A DNA stretch of 16,329 nucleotides from Candidatus Zipacnadia bacterium (lineage in GTDB: Bacteria > Armatimonadota > Zipacnadia > Zipacnadales > UBA5352): positions 1 through 16,329 of the forward strand of contig JALGUI010000017.1 in NCBI GenBank assembly GCA_029820915.1, read 5' to 3'. Within the stretch, counting starts at the first letter, position 1. Each line of letters opens with the position of its first letter. Both the position numbers and the translations under genes were made by a program. The notes below the pieces were generated by a model. The model was not told where the DNA came from, made no database searches, and worked only from the letters and a program-made list of their open reading frames with translations. Positions 7,639 to 15,385 of this stretch are shown in pieces.

Positions 7639-7676
7639 CGTAATTCGACGATATACGATAAACGCGCGTCTGTCAA
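7639..7676 (-). promoter_or_regulatory. arsR promoter with overlapping inverted-repeat operator
   Basis: On the minus strand a consensus -35 box TTGACA (7676-7671) is followed after 17 bases by TATCGT (7653-7648), or after 15 by TATATC (7655-7650). An imperfect inverted repeat, CGTAATTCG (7639-7647) and CGATATACG (7649-7657), matches 7 of 9 bases around a central A and overlaps the -10 box and the start site. The stretch is strikingly AT-rich for this genome. This is the expected arrangement for ArsR autorepression. The start site would fall at about 7641, giving an almost leaderless message. The remainder of the gap up to 7782 shows nothing clear. Confidence 0.6.
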
Positions 7677-7782
7677 GTGTGATGGGCAGAAAAAGGCGTG
7701 CGAGGGCCGACGGGCTGGTGAAGGTCGGCGGTGAGACCGGGCGCGAGGGTCACGCGGCTACGGCGAGGAGTCCCGCGAGGAA

Positions 7783-9078
7783 TCAGCCGTGCGGGAGGCG
7801 CACCATGTGCGCCGAGCACGAGATGCACGGGTCGTAGGCCCGCACGAGCATCTCGAGCAGATGCGTGATGCGATCGGTGCTCTCACCGGCGATGTGCGGG
7901 ACGAACTCGCGCATGTCGGCCTCGAGGTTCGCCAGGTTCTGGGCGGTGGGGATCACGTGGTTGGCCGACAGGCACCTGCCGTCCTCATCGTACTCGTACT
8001 CGTGGAAGAGGATCCCGCGCGGCGCCTCGACCGCCCCCACGCCCTGCCCCGCCCGGGGCCGCACCTCGACCTGCTGTTGCGCCGGGTCGATGCCCCGCCC
8101 GACCACCTCGTCGATCAGCTCGATGGCGTCCTCGACGCAGTGCACGCACTCGATGAGCTGGGCGACGGTTATCGCGAAGGGGTTGTGCACCGGCGGGTCC
8201 ATGCCCAGGCGTTCGGCGACCGCCTGTGCGGCCGGGTGGAGCTGCTCGTAGTTGTTGTTGAAGCGCGCCAGCGCCCCGACCATGTACTCGGGCCGGTTCC
8301 AGCGCGCGTGCTTGGCCGTCGAGTGCGGGACCACGTGCTCCGTGACGGCCTCGCGGTAGCGCCTGACCGGCAGGCGGTGGCCGTCGCTGGAGAACACGTC
8401 GCCGTCGTAGAAGGCGTAGCGATCGGGGTGCTTGAGCGATACGTACTCGGTCGGGCGCTCGAAGTCCGGCAGCTCCACGGTGGCGAATAGCTCGACGGAG
8501 GCCGTGAGGTCCTCCCGGATGTCCACCAGCCGCTCGCGCATGGCGAGCATGTCCTTGGGGTCGTGCACGAAGGTGAAGCCGCCGACGGCCATGGCGATCG
8601 GGTGGGTGTGCCGGCCGGCGACCAGCGCCGCGAGGTCGTAGCCGATGTTCTTCAGGCGCATGGCGCGCTTGACCAGGTCCGGCGCGCCGGCGATCAGCGG
8701 CATGACGCTGGGCAGGCCCAGGAAGTCGGGGGCGGCGAGGAAGTAGATGTGCAGCAGGTGGCTGGAGAGCACCTCGCCGTGGAAGCACAGGCGACGCAGC
8801 AGGTCGGTCTGCGGGGAGATCGTCACGTCGAGGGCCACCTCGGTGGCCTTGAGCGCCGCGCACTTGTGGCTGCACGCGCAGATGCCGCAGATGCGCGACG
8901 CCACGTGTGTCACGTCGCTGTAGAGCTGCCCGCGCAGGAAGCCCTCGAAGAACCGGGGGGCCTCGACGATGGCGAAGCGCGCCTGCTTGAGCACGCCGTC
9001 GGCGATCTCGGCGATGATGTCCCCGTGTCCCTCGACGCGCGTCACGTGGTGAACGTGGATGCGGGCATCAGTCGTCAT
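7783..9078 (-). CDS. hydA: Group 3b [NiFe]-hydrogenase large (alpha) subunit
   Basis: The catalytic subunit, 431 residues, holding the Ni-Fe(CN)2CO centre that splits or forms H2 in the cytoplasm. The N-terminal motif RVEGHG (14-19) and the L1 motif RICGIC (62-67, Cys64 and Cys67) supply two nickel ligands. The C-terminal L2 motif DPCISCSAH (416-424) supplies Cys418 and Cys421. His424 is followed by only seven residues, MVRLPHG, the short tail that a maturation endopeptidase should remove after the His once nickel is in place; the Pyrococcus soluble hydrogenase I has a comparably short VVRL tail. No protease gene or other maturation gene (hyp) is in the window. The ATG at 9078 overlaps the delta-subunit stop by 11 bases, with GGAGG upstream inside that gene. 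It is the last gene of the hydrogenase operon. Confidence 0.95.
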   Translation of the reverse strand: MTTDARIHVHHVTRVEGHGDIIAEIADGVLKQARFAIVEAPRFFEGFLRGQLYSDVTHVASRICGICACSHKCAALKATEVALDVTISPQTDLLRRLCFHGEVLSSHLLHIYFLAAPDFLGLPSVMPLIAGAPDLVKRAMRLKNIGYDLAALVAGRHTHPIAMAVGGFTFVHDPKDMLAMRERLVDIREDLTASVELFATVELPDFERPTEYVSLKHPDRYAFYDGDVFSSDGHRLPVRRYREAVTEHVVPHSTAKHARWNRPEYMVGALARFNNNYEQLHPAAQAVAERLGMDPPVHNPFAITVAQLIECVHCVEDAIELIDEVVGRGIDPAQQQVEVRPRAGQGVGAVEAPRGILFHEYEYDEDGRCLSANHVIPTAQNLANLEADMREFVPHIAGESTDRITHLLEMLVRAYDPCISCSAHMVRLPHG

Positions 9079-9895
9079 TGGCGGCGATCTCCTCCAGGTT
9101 CAACTCCGGCCAGTTGTTGTAGATGCGCAGCTTGGTCTCGATGTCGTCCTGCGTGAAGCCGTAGCGCTCGACGACCTTCCGCACGATGGCGTGCGCCTGC
9201 TCCCGCGTCAGCGCCTTGAGCATCGCGCCCACGTTCGCCGCGTCCATCAGCCCGCGGCAGCCCTGGCACGCGTCGCCGAAGCCCGTGCAGATGGCGTCGC
9301 AGCCACCGCGCGTCACCGGCCCCAGGCACACCTCGCCCTTCTCGAGCACGCACAGGTGGTCGTTGAGCTTGCACTCGACGCACACCGGCTGGTTCGGCGG
9401 CTCGTAGCTCTGGCCCGTCAGAATCCGCTTCACCACAGTCACGAACTCAGCCAGGCTCACCGGGCAGCCGTAGATCTTGTAGTCCACCTCGACCACGGCG
9501 GTGATGGGGCGCGAGGGGATGGTGTCGAAGTGCTCGGCCTGGTCGCCGTAGACGAGGGCGAGCATCTCGTCCATCTCCCACTGGTTCTTGAGGTCGTTGT
9601 GGCAGCCGCCGCTGGCGCAGCTCCCCAGCGTGACGAGGATGGCCGCCTGCTCGCGGATTTCGCGCACGCGTTCGATGTCCTGCTCACGCGTGATGGAGCC
9701 CTCGCAGAAGGCGATGTCGTAGTCGTTGCTGTACTCGCTCATCGCCTCGCGCCACGTGACGACATCCACCAGCTCGAGGATGTCGAGGAGGCGTTCCTCG
9801 AGCTGCAGCACACTGAGCTGACAGCCCTCGCAGCAGGCGAAGTCGAAGAACGCGATCTGCGGCTTGTTGCCGAAGCGCTTGGTTGGTCCCTCCAT
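9068..9895 (-). CDS. hydD: Group 3b [NiFe]-hydrogenase small (delta) subunit
   Basis: Electron-transfer subunit of 275 residues that docks on the large subunit. The proximal [4Fe-4S] site is made by CCEGC (Cys22 and Cys25), LGSC (Cys93) and GCPV (Cys144). Eight further cysteines at 172, 175, 182, 190, 199, 203, 210 and 213 can bind two more [4Fe-4S] clusters. There is no twin-arginine signal and no membrane anchor, as expected for a soluble cytoplasmic group 3 enzyme. The start is taken at ATG 9895, in the stretch MEGPTKRFGN; it lies 7 bases after the gamma stop, with AGGGG overlapping the end of that gene. Longer in-frame starts up to 9937 give a basic tail lying inside the gamma gene and are not favoured. 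Confidence 0.94.
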   Translation of the reverse strand: MEGPTKRFGNKPQIAFFDFACCEGCQLSVLQLEERLLDILELVDVVTWREAMSEYSNDYDIAFCEGSITREQDIERVREIREQAAILVTLGSCASGGCHNDLKNQWEMDEMLALVYGDQAEHFDTIPSRPITAVVEVDYKIYGCPVSLAEFVTVVKRILTGQSYEPPNQPVCVECKLNDHLCVLEKGEVCLGPVTRGGCDAICTGFGDACQGCRGLMDAANVGAMLKALTREQAHAIVRKVVERYGFTQDDIETKLRIYNNWPELNLEEIAANDD

Positions 9896-9902
9896 GTGGC
9901 CG

Positions 9903-10787
9903 CTACCCCTTCTGCTCCTCCGGGGCCCATACCTCAATGGCCTCCGAGCGCCCCAGGAGCTGCGTGTATCGGAACACCGGGCCGTCCTGGCAGACGTACA
10001 GGTCGTTGAGCTGGCAGTGCCCGCACTTGCCCATCCCGCACTTGAAGCGGCGCTCTAGCGAGAACAGGATATCGTCCTCGCGCATGTCCTTGGCCAGCAG
10101 CTCCATCGCCACGTAGCGGTACATCACGGGCGGTCCGACGACGGCGGCGGTCGTGCGGTCGGGGTCGATCTCCACGCCGCGCAGCGGCACCGTGACCACG
10201 CCGGTCATGCCCGTCCAGGTGTCGTCGGGCTCGTCCACGCTGAAGTAGGTCTCGAGGTCGGCACGGGCGTCCCACGCGGCGACGTCGTCAAGGAAGAGCC
10301 GATCCGAGGGCGTGCGGGCCCCGTAGACGACGATCCCGCGGCCGAAGTCGGAGCGGCGGTCGGCGATGTAGTTGATCAGCGAGCGCAGCGGCGCGATGCC
10401 GATGCCGCCCGCCACGATGAGGATGTCCCGCCCCTCCATCTCGGCGATCGGGAAGCCGTGGCCGTACGGCCCGCGCACGCCCACGAAGTCGCCGGGGCGC
10501 AGATCGTGCATCGCCTCCGACAGGTTGCCGACCGCCTGCACGCACAGCTCGAAGCTGTCCGTCTGCGTCGGCGACGAGCAGAAGGAGATCGGCGCCTCGC
10601 CGTATCCGGGCAGCGAGACCTGCAGGAACTGCCCCGGCTCGTGTTCCAGGTTCTCGCCGCTCTCAGTCTGCAGGCGCAGGAGCACCATCAGCTCGGTCAT
10701 CTGCCACTTGCCGATGACGCGGGCAAGCTCGGGCTGGTAGGAGCGCGTGATGTCCTCGGCGGGAGAGACGTTGTCGTGCTCGATCAT
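9903..10787 (-). CDS. hydG: Hydrogenase gamma subunit, FAD/NAD(P)H and [2Fe-2S] oxidoreductase
   Basis: A 294-residue ferredoxin-NADP reductase-like subunit that passes electrons between NAD(P)H and the Fe-S chain; homologous to AsrB of anaerobic sulfite reductase. The FAD domain has PGQFLQVSLPG and APISFCSSP (about 51-73) and GPYGHGFP (107-113). The pyridine-nucleotide domain has AGGIGIAPLRSL (126-137), VVYGARTPSDRLF and VVGPPVMYRYV. A C-terminal [2Fe-2S] motif, CGMGKCGHC with a later Cys (Cys250, 255, 258, 266), is as in dihydroorotate dehydrogenase electron-transfer subunits. The start ATG at 10787 overlaps the beta stop in the form ATGA, so translation is probably coupled. In-frame extension to 11015 is Arg/Ala-rich and is rejected. 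Preference for NAD or NADP cannot be read from the sequence. Confidence 0.94.
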   Translation of the reverse strand: MIEHDNVSPAEDITRSYQPELARVIGKWQMTELMVLLRLQTESGENLEHEPGQFLQVSLPGYGEAPISFCSSPTQTDSFELCVQAVGNLSEAMHDLRPGDFVGVRGPYGHGFPIAEMEGRDILIVAGGIGIAPLRSLINYIADRRSDFGRGIVVYGARTPSDRLFLDDVAAWDARADLETYFSVDEPDDTWTGMTGVVTVPLRGVEIDPDRTTAAVVGPPVMYRYVAMELLAKDMREDDILFSLERRFKCGMGKCGHCQLNDLYVCQDGPVFRYTQLLGRSEAIEVWAPEEQKG

Positions 10788-11833
10788 CCTTGCACTCCCT
10801 GGCGCGCGGCCTCGATGATCTGGTTGCTCACGTCCACGATGTTGATGTCGGCGGTGCACGCCCGGCTGCAGCGCCCGCAGCCGGTGCAGTACGGCGTCCC
10901 GAACTCGCGATACAGGTAGTCGAACTTGCGGTGCCAGCGGTGCTTGACGCGCTGCCAGCGCAGGCGGCGGAAGTTGTGCCCGCCCGCCACCAGCGCGAAC
11001 TCGGCGAGCTGGCACGAGTCCCAGGTGCGCACGCGCCTGCCGCCGGTCAGCCCCAGATCGAACTCATCGTTGATATCGAAGCAGAAGCAGGTCGGGCAGG
11101 TAGTGTTGCACGAGCCGCAGCTATAGCAGCGGGAGGAGATCTCGTGCCAGATGTCCGTGAAGTCGCCGGTCGCGAGCAGGTCGGCGAACTCCGCCGGCGA
11201 GGCGTCGAGGCCGGCGGTCACCGCGGCCTCCTTGTCGTCGCGCCACTGCTGAGCCTGCGCGTGATCCTCGTCGCTCGCCTCGGTCACATCCGACACGCGC
11301 AGCATCTCCTCGCCCGCGCCGGTCAGCACCTCGACCAGCCGGCCGCGCTCGATGGGCGTGAGGAACAGATCGCACGCCGCGCGCGAGTGGCAGCTCCCCA
11401 CGGAGGTGCAGAAGCAGTACTCGTCGGGCGTGCAGTCCACGCCGATGATCCTGGCGCGAGCGCGGTTGGCGGGCCAGCAGGCTTCCGCCGGCTCCTGGGC
11501 GTAGGCGTCGTCGAGCAGCCGTAGCCCCTCCAGGTCGCACGGATGCACGCCGACCAGCGTAAAGGGCGTGGCGTCGCGCACGGCCCTGAACTCCGGAGGA
11601 TCGGTCAGGTCAAACTCGAACAGCACGTCGCGCGGCGGGAAGAACGCCTTCTTCGGGGGGATCGTGGTGGTCTGGTACTCCAGCACGAGGTCGTCGGCGC
11701 TGTCCAGCCAGTCGAAGTGGTGGAAGCCGGGCTGGCGCGCACGCTCCCTGGGCCCCATGACGGGACCTTCGTCGATGAGGCGGCCGAAGAACCCCGGCAC
11801 GGCCTCGTGCGTCATGACCAACTCCGTCGGCAT
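10784..11833 (-). CDS. hydB: Hydrogenase beta subunit, [4Fe-4S] protein of AsrA type
   Basis: A 349-residue Fe-S subunit related to AsrA of anaerobic sulfite reductase, extending the electron chain of the soluble hydrogenase. The N-terminal part (about 90-150) has the family's GVHPCD (Cys99) and a cysteine cluster at 134, 140, 142 and 148. Two 4Fe-4S motifs follow: CYSCGSCNTTCPTC (Cys236, 239, 242, 246) and CTGCGRCSRACT (Cys316, 319, 322, 326). In the second, the usual Pro after the last Cys is Thr. The start ATG at 11833 has GGAGGTG about 8 bases upstream, and the gap to the ferritin-like gene is 48 bases. Gene order beta-gamma-delta-alpha equals that of the Pyrococcus sulfhydrogenase operon. 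Confidence 0.93.
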   Translation of the reverse strand: MPTELVMTHEAVPGFFGRLIDEGPVMGPRERARQPGFHHFDWLDSADDLVLEYQTTTIPPKKAFFPPRDVLFEFDLTDPPEFRAVRDATPFTLVGVHPCDLEGLRLLDDAYAQEPAEACWPANRARARIIGVDCTPDEYCFCTSVGSCHSRAACDLFLTPIERGRLVEVLTGAGEEMLRVSDVTEASDEDHAQAQQWRDDKEAAVTAGLDASPAEFADLLATGDFTDIWHEISSRCYSCGSCNTTCPTCFCFDINDEFDLGLTGGRRVRTWDSCQLAEFALVAGGHNFRRLRWQRVKHRWHRKFDYLYREFGTPYCTGCGRCSRACTADINIVDVSNQIIEAARQGVQG

Positions 11834-11881
11834 CTACCCGCACCTCCGGTGTGCGTGATGTCCGGTGGCCGGAGCGACGCG

Positions 11882-12373
11882 TCAGTCGCCGCCGCCCAAA
11901 TCATGCCGCAGCGCCAGCAGCCGCCGGATGTGCTGATGCTCCTCGGCAATGACCTCGTCGATCACACCGTGCTCGGACGCGCGGACCACCTCGCGCACGC
12001 CCGAGTAGAACGCGATCGACTGCCTCTCCATGTCCACGGCCATGTCGATGGCCGCGAGCCCATCGCTGATCTCCTCGGCGCCGCAGGCCGCCTCGTCCAC
12101 CGTCGCGAACGCGGTGTCGCCGATCAGGCTCCGCATGTAGGCGAGCGTCTCACCCGCGTAGCTCTCCGGCACGGTGTACCGGGCGAGGTCCTGCTTCATC
12201 TGCGAGAAGAGCCGGATGTGCTGCTGCTCCTGCTCGGCCACGTACTCGAAGACCTCGGCCACCTTCTCGCTCGCGCGCGCGGCGGCGCACCCGCGATAGA
12301 AGGCGAGGCCCTTGTGCTCGATCTCGATGGCCATGTCGAGGACTTCCGCGGCCTGAAAGAGGGGGCTGTCCAC
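11882..12373 (-). CDS. Ferritin-like (rubrerythrin-type) diiron protein
   Basis: A 163-residue protein made almost wholly of four helices. It repeats one pattern twice: a helix with Glu followed by Ala-Phe-Tyr (EIEHKGLAFY; DMERQSIAFY), then a helix with ExxH (EQQH at about 49-52; EHQH at about 145-148). These Glu and His residues can form a diiron site like that of rubrerythrin and ferritin. There is no rubredoxin domain with its four cysteines, so an external reductant is needed. Such proteins reduce peroxide or store iron. The start is taken at GTG 12373 because GGAGG lies 9 bases upstream; GTG 12379 (two codons longer) is possible but only 3 bases from the same site. It is the first gene before hydB and probably cotranscribed, which suggests oxygen or peroxide protection of the hydrogenase (inference). 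Confidence 0.85.
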   Translation of the reverse strand: MDSPLFQAAEVLDMAIEIEHKGLAFYRGCAAARASEKVAEVFEYVAEQEQQHIRLFSQMKQDLARYTVPESYAGETLAYMRSLIGDTAFATVDEAACGAEEISDGLAAIDMAVDMERQSIAFYSGVREVVRASEHGVIDEVIAEEHQHIRRLLALRHDLGGGD

Positions 12374-12379
12374 GGTCAC

Positions 12380-12756
12380 TCGCCTCCAGTGCCTACGGCG
12401 GTGTCGAGGCGAACGCGGCACGCCAGAGAGGGCGAGGCGGCACACGAGGAATGAGGCCCGACGACGCCGGACGCGGGCGTCCGGGTTGCCGAGGCCAAGA
12501 GGTACGCAACATGGTCGGGCTGCAGTCGATACACCACAAGCACCTCCACAGATCGGCCCATCACATCGGGTCGCGATCGACTGCCGCTCACGCCCCTGCC
12601 GCGAGCGAACGGGCACGCTATTCGTGAAAGTCCGCACGGTCTCCTCCCCACCGCGAAGATTTCTCGCCAGGTTCTCTCAACCGACGTGAAGGATGAAGGG
12701 GAGGCGACCGTGAAGCAGGGCACGAAGGGCGACGCCATCGCCGATCGGAGGCGCGG
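12380..12756. other. Divergent intergenic region
   Basis: This 377-base gap separates the leftward hydrogenase operon from the rightward DUF123 gene and must carry both promoters. I find no convincing -35/-10 pair on either strand; a TTGAGA near 12680 on the minus strand has no matching -10. A minus-strand ORF from 12561 to 12376 (61 codons) ends in a GTGA overlap with the alternative ferritin-like start, but it has no ribosome site and weak codon bias. A GTG at 12637 behind GGAGGAG would extend the ferritin-like protein with an Arg-rich stretch and is not favoured. GGAGG at 12747-12751 is the ribosome site of the DUF123 gene. Confidence 0.5.
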
Positions 12757-13152
12757 GTGAGAGGCGGCTACATCCTCATCGCGAGGCTGGACCGGCCGGT
12801 GACCGTGCGTGTCGGCGCGCTGGGGAGCGTGCGCTTCGGGCCCGCGGCCTACGCCTACGTGGGCTCGGCCATGAGCGGCCTCGAGCCGCGCATCGAGCGC
12901 CATCTGCGGCCGAATAAGCGCCTGCACTGGCACATCGACTACCTGCTGCAGCACGCCGAGGTCGTAGACGTGGTGCGGGTCGAGAGCGAGGAGCGCGTTG
13001 AATGCCGGATCGCACGGGCGCTGGCGGCCCGACTCGACGCCGTGCCGGGCTTCGGCTGCTCGGACTGCCGGTGCGCGAGCCACCTGTTCGTGCACGAGGA
13101 CACGGACTCGCTGCGCCAGGCAATCGGCGCGGCGCTGCGCGGCCTCGAATGA
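12757..13152 (+). CDS. DUF123 (GIY-YIG-like) protein
   Basis: A 131-residue protein matching DUF123 (COG1833, annotated as a Uri-type endonuclease). Conserved blocks are GGYILIARL at the start, YAYVGSA (32-38), RIERHLR, then KRLHWHIDYLL (54-64) and GFGCSDCRCASHLF (98-111). The first two correspond to the GIY and YIG halves of a GIY-YIG nuclease; the Cys-rich block could bind a metal. Nuclease activity is a family-level prediction and has not been widely shown for this group. The start is a GTG at 12757, with GGAGG 5 bases upstream, and length is normal. It stands alone between the divergent region and the secreted-protein gene 94 bases on. Confidence 0.88.
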   Translation: MRGGYILIARLDRPVTVRVGALGSVRFGPAAYAYVGSAMSGLEPRIERHLRPNKRLHWHIDYLLQHAEVVDVVRVESEERVECRIARALAARLDAVPGFGCSDCRCASHLFVHEDTDSLRQAIGAALRGLE

Positions 13153-13246
13153 GGTGCGCCTAACGCCCGGCCCCCGGCAGGGGGCGGCCCATGAGCGGGG
13201 AAGGCTCACTGTGTCTCTGGTGCGGACCGCGTGGGAGGCGAGGTCG

Positions 13247-15355
13247 ATGAGAGATCTGAGATCCCGGTGTGCTCTGCTGACCGCCGTGCTGCTGGCAGTC
13301 GCCGCCTGGGCCGCGTACGCCCAGCCCGATCCCGAGGCCGTACAGGGCGCCCAGCGGCTCGCGGTGACGCTGGAGGAGACCGGCGACCTGTGGCTGGCCG
13401 CGGTTGACGCTGACCCCATGGACACCGACCTCGACGCCTTCGCCGCGGCGCTGGCGGCGCGCGAGGACATCGCGGACGCGCGCGTTGATGGCGATCTCGT
13501 GGTCGCCACCACCGCCGACGGCATCCTCGTGCGCTTTTCGGCGCCCTACCCCGGAATGCTCGGCGTGAGATCCTGCGCCGCGCCACGCCCCCGGTCGCTG
13601 GACACGGAGCGACTGGCCATGCTCCCCGTACTCCCCATCGGTCGCGCCGTCGCCGCGGAGCCCCGGTGCCTTGGCGACCTGGTGCCCGGGGCCAAGGCGC
13701 TGCTTATTCACGCCCATCACTCCGGCTACGCCGACCCGCGCCCGCAGTTCCGACCCCTTCTCGAGCAGGCCGGCTTCACCATCGAGCAGGGCCACGGCGT
13801 CCCGGCCGACTACCTGAAGATGCAGGACGCGAGCATTATCATCATCAACGCCCACGGCGGCACCACGGACATCGGCGGCACGAAGCACTTCTTCATCGGC
13901 TCCGACTTCGACGAGGACCTCAACGTCAGCGACCTGACCGAGTGGTTCTTGTGGCTGAAGCGCAACGAGATGGCCATCGAGCGCACCATCGACCGCGACG
14001 AGACCACGAAGCGACCCAAGCGCGTCGTCTACGGCGTGGACATCTTCGACACCTGGCTCGACAACAACCTCGATTCGATGGTCAGCAACAGCTTCGTGCT
14101 GCTCATGACCTGCCACGGCGCGGACCTCGACACGCCGTGGAGCATCTTCAAGGCCAAGGGCGCCTCGGCGTTCTTCGGCTTCGAGAACACCACCGACAAC
14201 ACATGGTCGGCCACGTGGGTGAAGGAGCTGCTCGAGCGCACGCTCGGCCAGAGCGAGGAGCGCCCGGATGAGACCGCTCCTCGCCTGCGCGCGCAATGCG
14301 TCGAGGACGCTTTCGACGCCATCTACGCCAAGCCCGGCTACCCGCTCGGCCCGGACTGGAACCAGTGGTACCCGGGCAAGGGCTACAAGCGCGCCATCCC
14401 CGTCATCCGGACCTTCTGGCAGGGCGCGTGCTGCAACTTCTCCGTGAGCCCGCACATCGACTGGGCCCAGATCGGCCGCATCGAGGACTCGGACGACTAC
14501 GAGGTGGCGTTGTGGGGGGCATTCGGCCTGGCCGAGGAGGCCGAGGTCCTGCTGAATGAGCAACCGCTGGAGTTCACCACGCACACCGGCGGCGGCGGGG
14601 CGGTCTTCGAAGTGACCGTTCCCAACAACATGACAGGCGACCTCGTGGTCGTGGACAAGTGGGGGCGCCGGAGCAATCTCGTCACGGTGAGCAGGTTTGA
14701 GGCGACGGTAGAGATCGACTACGACGGGCCGATGTGCTCGGGCGCCATGAAGCTGCACCACAGCGAACTGGTAGTGGGGGCTCGACTGTATCGCGGCTTG
14801 AGCACCGACCTCATTTACGCCGGATGGCCGGCCTTCCGCATCCGCGAGATGAGTGACTACTGGGAGCAGCGGATCCCCTGGATGGTGTCGGTGCCGCCGA
14901 TCGAGGAGACCCGACCCTATCCGCTGGTCTGCGCTCAGGGCGACTGGGAGCTGCAGTGGCGGTTCAACAGCGTTCGCGACCTCGGCGGCGGTGTCCAGAT
15001 CGTGGTCCGTGGCGATGGCACCGGCCAGGGGCGGGGGACGGACGAGGACGATCCCGAGGCGGAGATGGAGCCGTACGCCAGCGTCATGGTGAACCTAAAC
15101 CCCTCATTCGGGCCGTGGGACACGCGCGTATGTGATGCGGAGGTGACTGTCTTCGCCTGCGTCCCCCTGACCATTGTGGTGCCCGGGATGGAGGCCCCAT
15201 ACGGCGTGGTGGCCACCGGCCCGGCGGCCACCGTCCGCTACGACCAGAAAGAGGGCGTCGTTCCCAGGGTCGAGGCGGAGGGCCAGTGGTGCCGCTGGCG
15301 GATGGAGCAAGTCGTCCTCGAGCCCGACCCCTACGACCCCGAGAAGCGCATGTAG
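13247..15355 (+). CDS. Secreted protein with clan CD (caspase/gingipain-like) peptidase motifs
   Basis: A 702-residue exported protein. The signal peptide has basic MRDLRSR, a hydrophobic core at 9-23 and likely cleavage after AYA (residue 25). Residues about 148-335 look like a caspase-type alpha/beta fold. One strand ends in INAHGG (His203-Gly204), and a later one ends in LLMTCHG (Cys289), followed by KAKGASAFFGFEN. This His-Gly plus strand-Cys arrangement is the clan CD signature of gingipains (C25), clostripain (C11) and caspases. Residues about 415-482 (EVALWGAFGLAEEAEVLLNE, then EVTVPNNMTGDLVVVD, RRSNLVTV) resemble an IPT/TIG beta-sandwich. The C-terminal 200 residues are beta-rich with several cysteines. 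The start ATG at 13247 follows GGGAGG at 13233-13238; a much longer upstream extension is a frame shadow. Peptidase activity is a prediction; no substrate is indicated. Confidence 0.72.
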   Translation: MRDLRSRCALLTAVLLAVAAWAAYAQPDPEAVQGAQRLAVTLEETGDLWLAAVDADPMDTDLDAFAAALAAREDIADARVDGDLVVATTADGILVRFSAPYPGMLGVRSCAAPRPRSLDTERLAMLPVLPIGRAVAAEPRCLGDLVPGAKALLIHAHHSGYADPRPQFRPLLEQAGFTIEQGHGVPADYLKMQDASIIIINAHGGTTDIGGTKHFFIGSDFDEDLNVSDLTEWFLWLKRNEMAIERTIDRDETTKRPKRVVYGVDIFDTWLDNNLDSMVSNSFVLLMTCHGADLDTPWSIFKAKGASAFFGFENTTDNTWSATWVKELLERTLGQSEERPDETAPRLRAQCVEDAFDAIYAKPGYPLGPDWNQWYPGKGYKRAIPVIRTFWQGACCNFSVSPHIDWAQIGRIEDSDDYEVALWGAFGLAEEAEVLLNEQPLEFTTHTGGGGAVFEVTVPNNMTGDLVVVDKWGRRSNLVTVSRFEATVEIDYDGPMCSGAMKLHHSELVVGARLYRGLSTDLIYAGWPAFRIREMSDYWEQRIPWMVSVPPIEETRPYPLVCAQGDWELQWRFNSVRDLGGGVQIVVRGDGTGQGRGTDEDDPEAEMEPYASVMVNLNPSFGPWDTRVCDAEVTVFACVPLTIVVPGMEAPYGVVATGPAATVRYDQKEGVVPRVEAEGQWCRWRMEQVVLEPDPYDPEKRM

Positions 15356-15385
15356 CTCCCCGCCGACGCCGACGGAGTGCGCGGC

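Noticed and set aside
12376..12561. 61-codon minus-strand ORF that ends in a GTGA overlap with the alternative ferritin-like start
   Set aside because: No ribosome site, third-position G/C lower than in real genes, and no recognisable family; mentioned only in the intergenic entry.
12376..13524. 382-codon minus-strand open frame opposite the DUF123 gene
   Set aside because: The DUF123 motifs on the plus strand are unmistakable, and the minus frame is Ser/Arg-rich without family signs.
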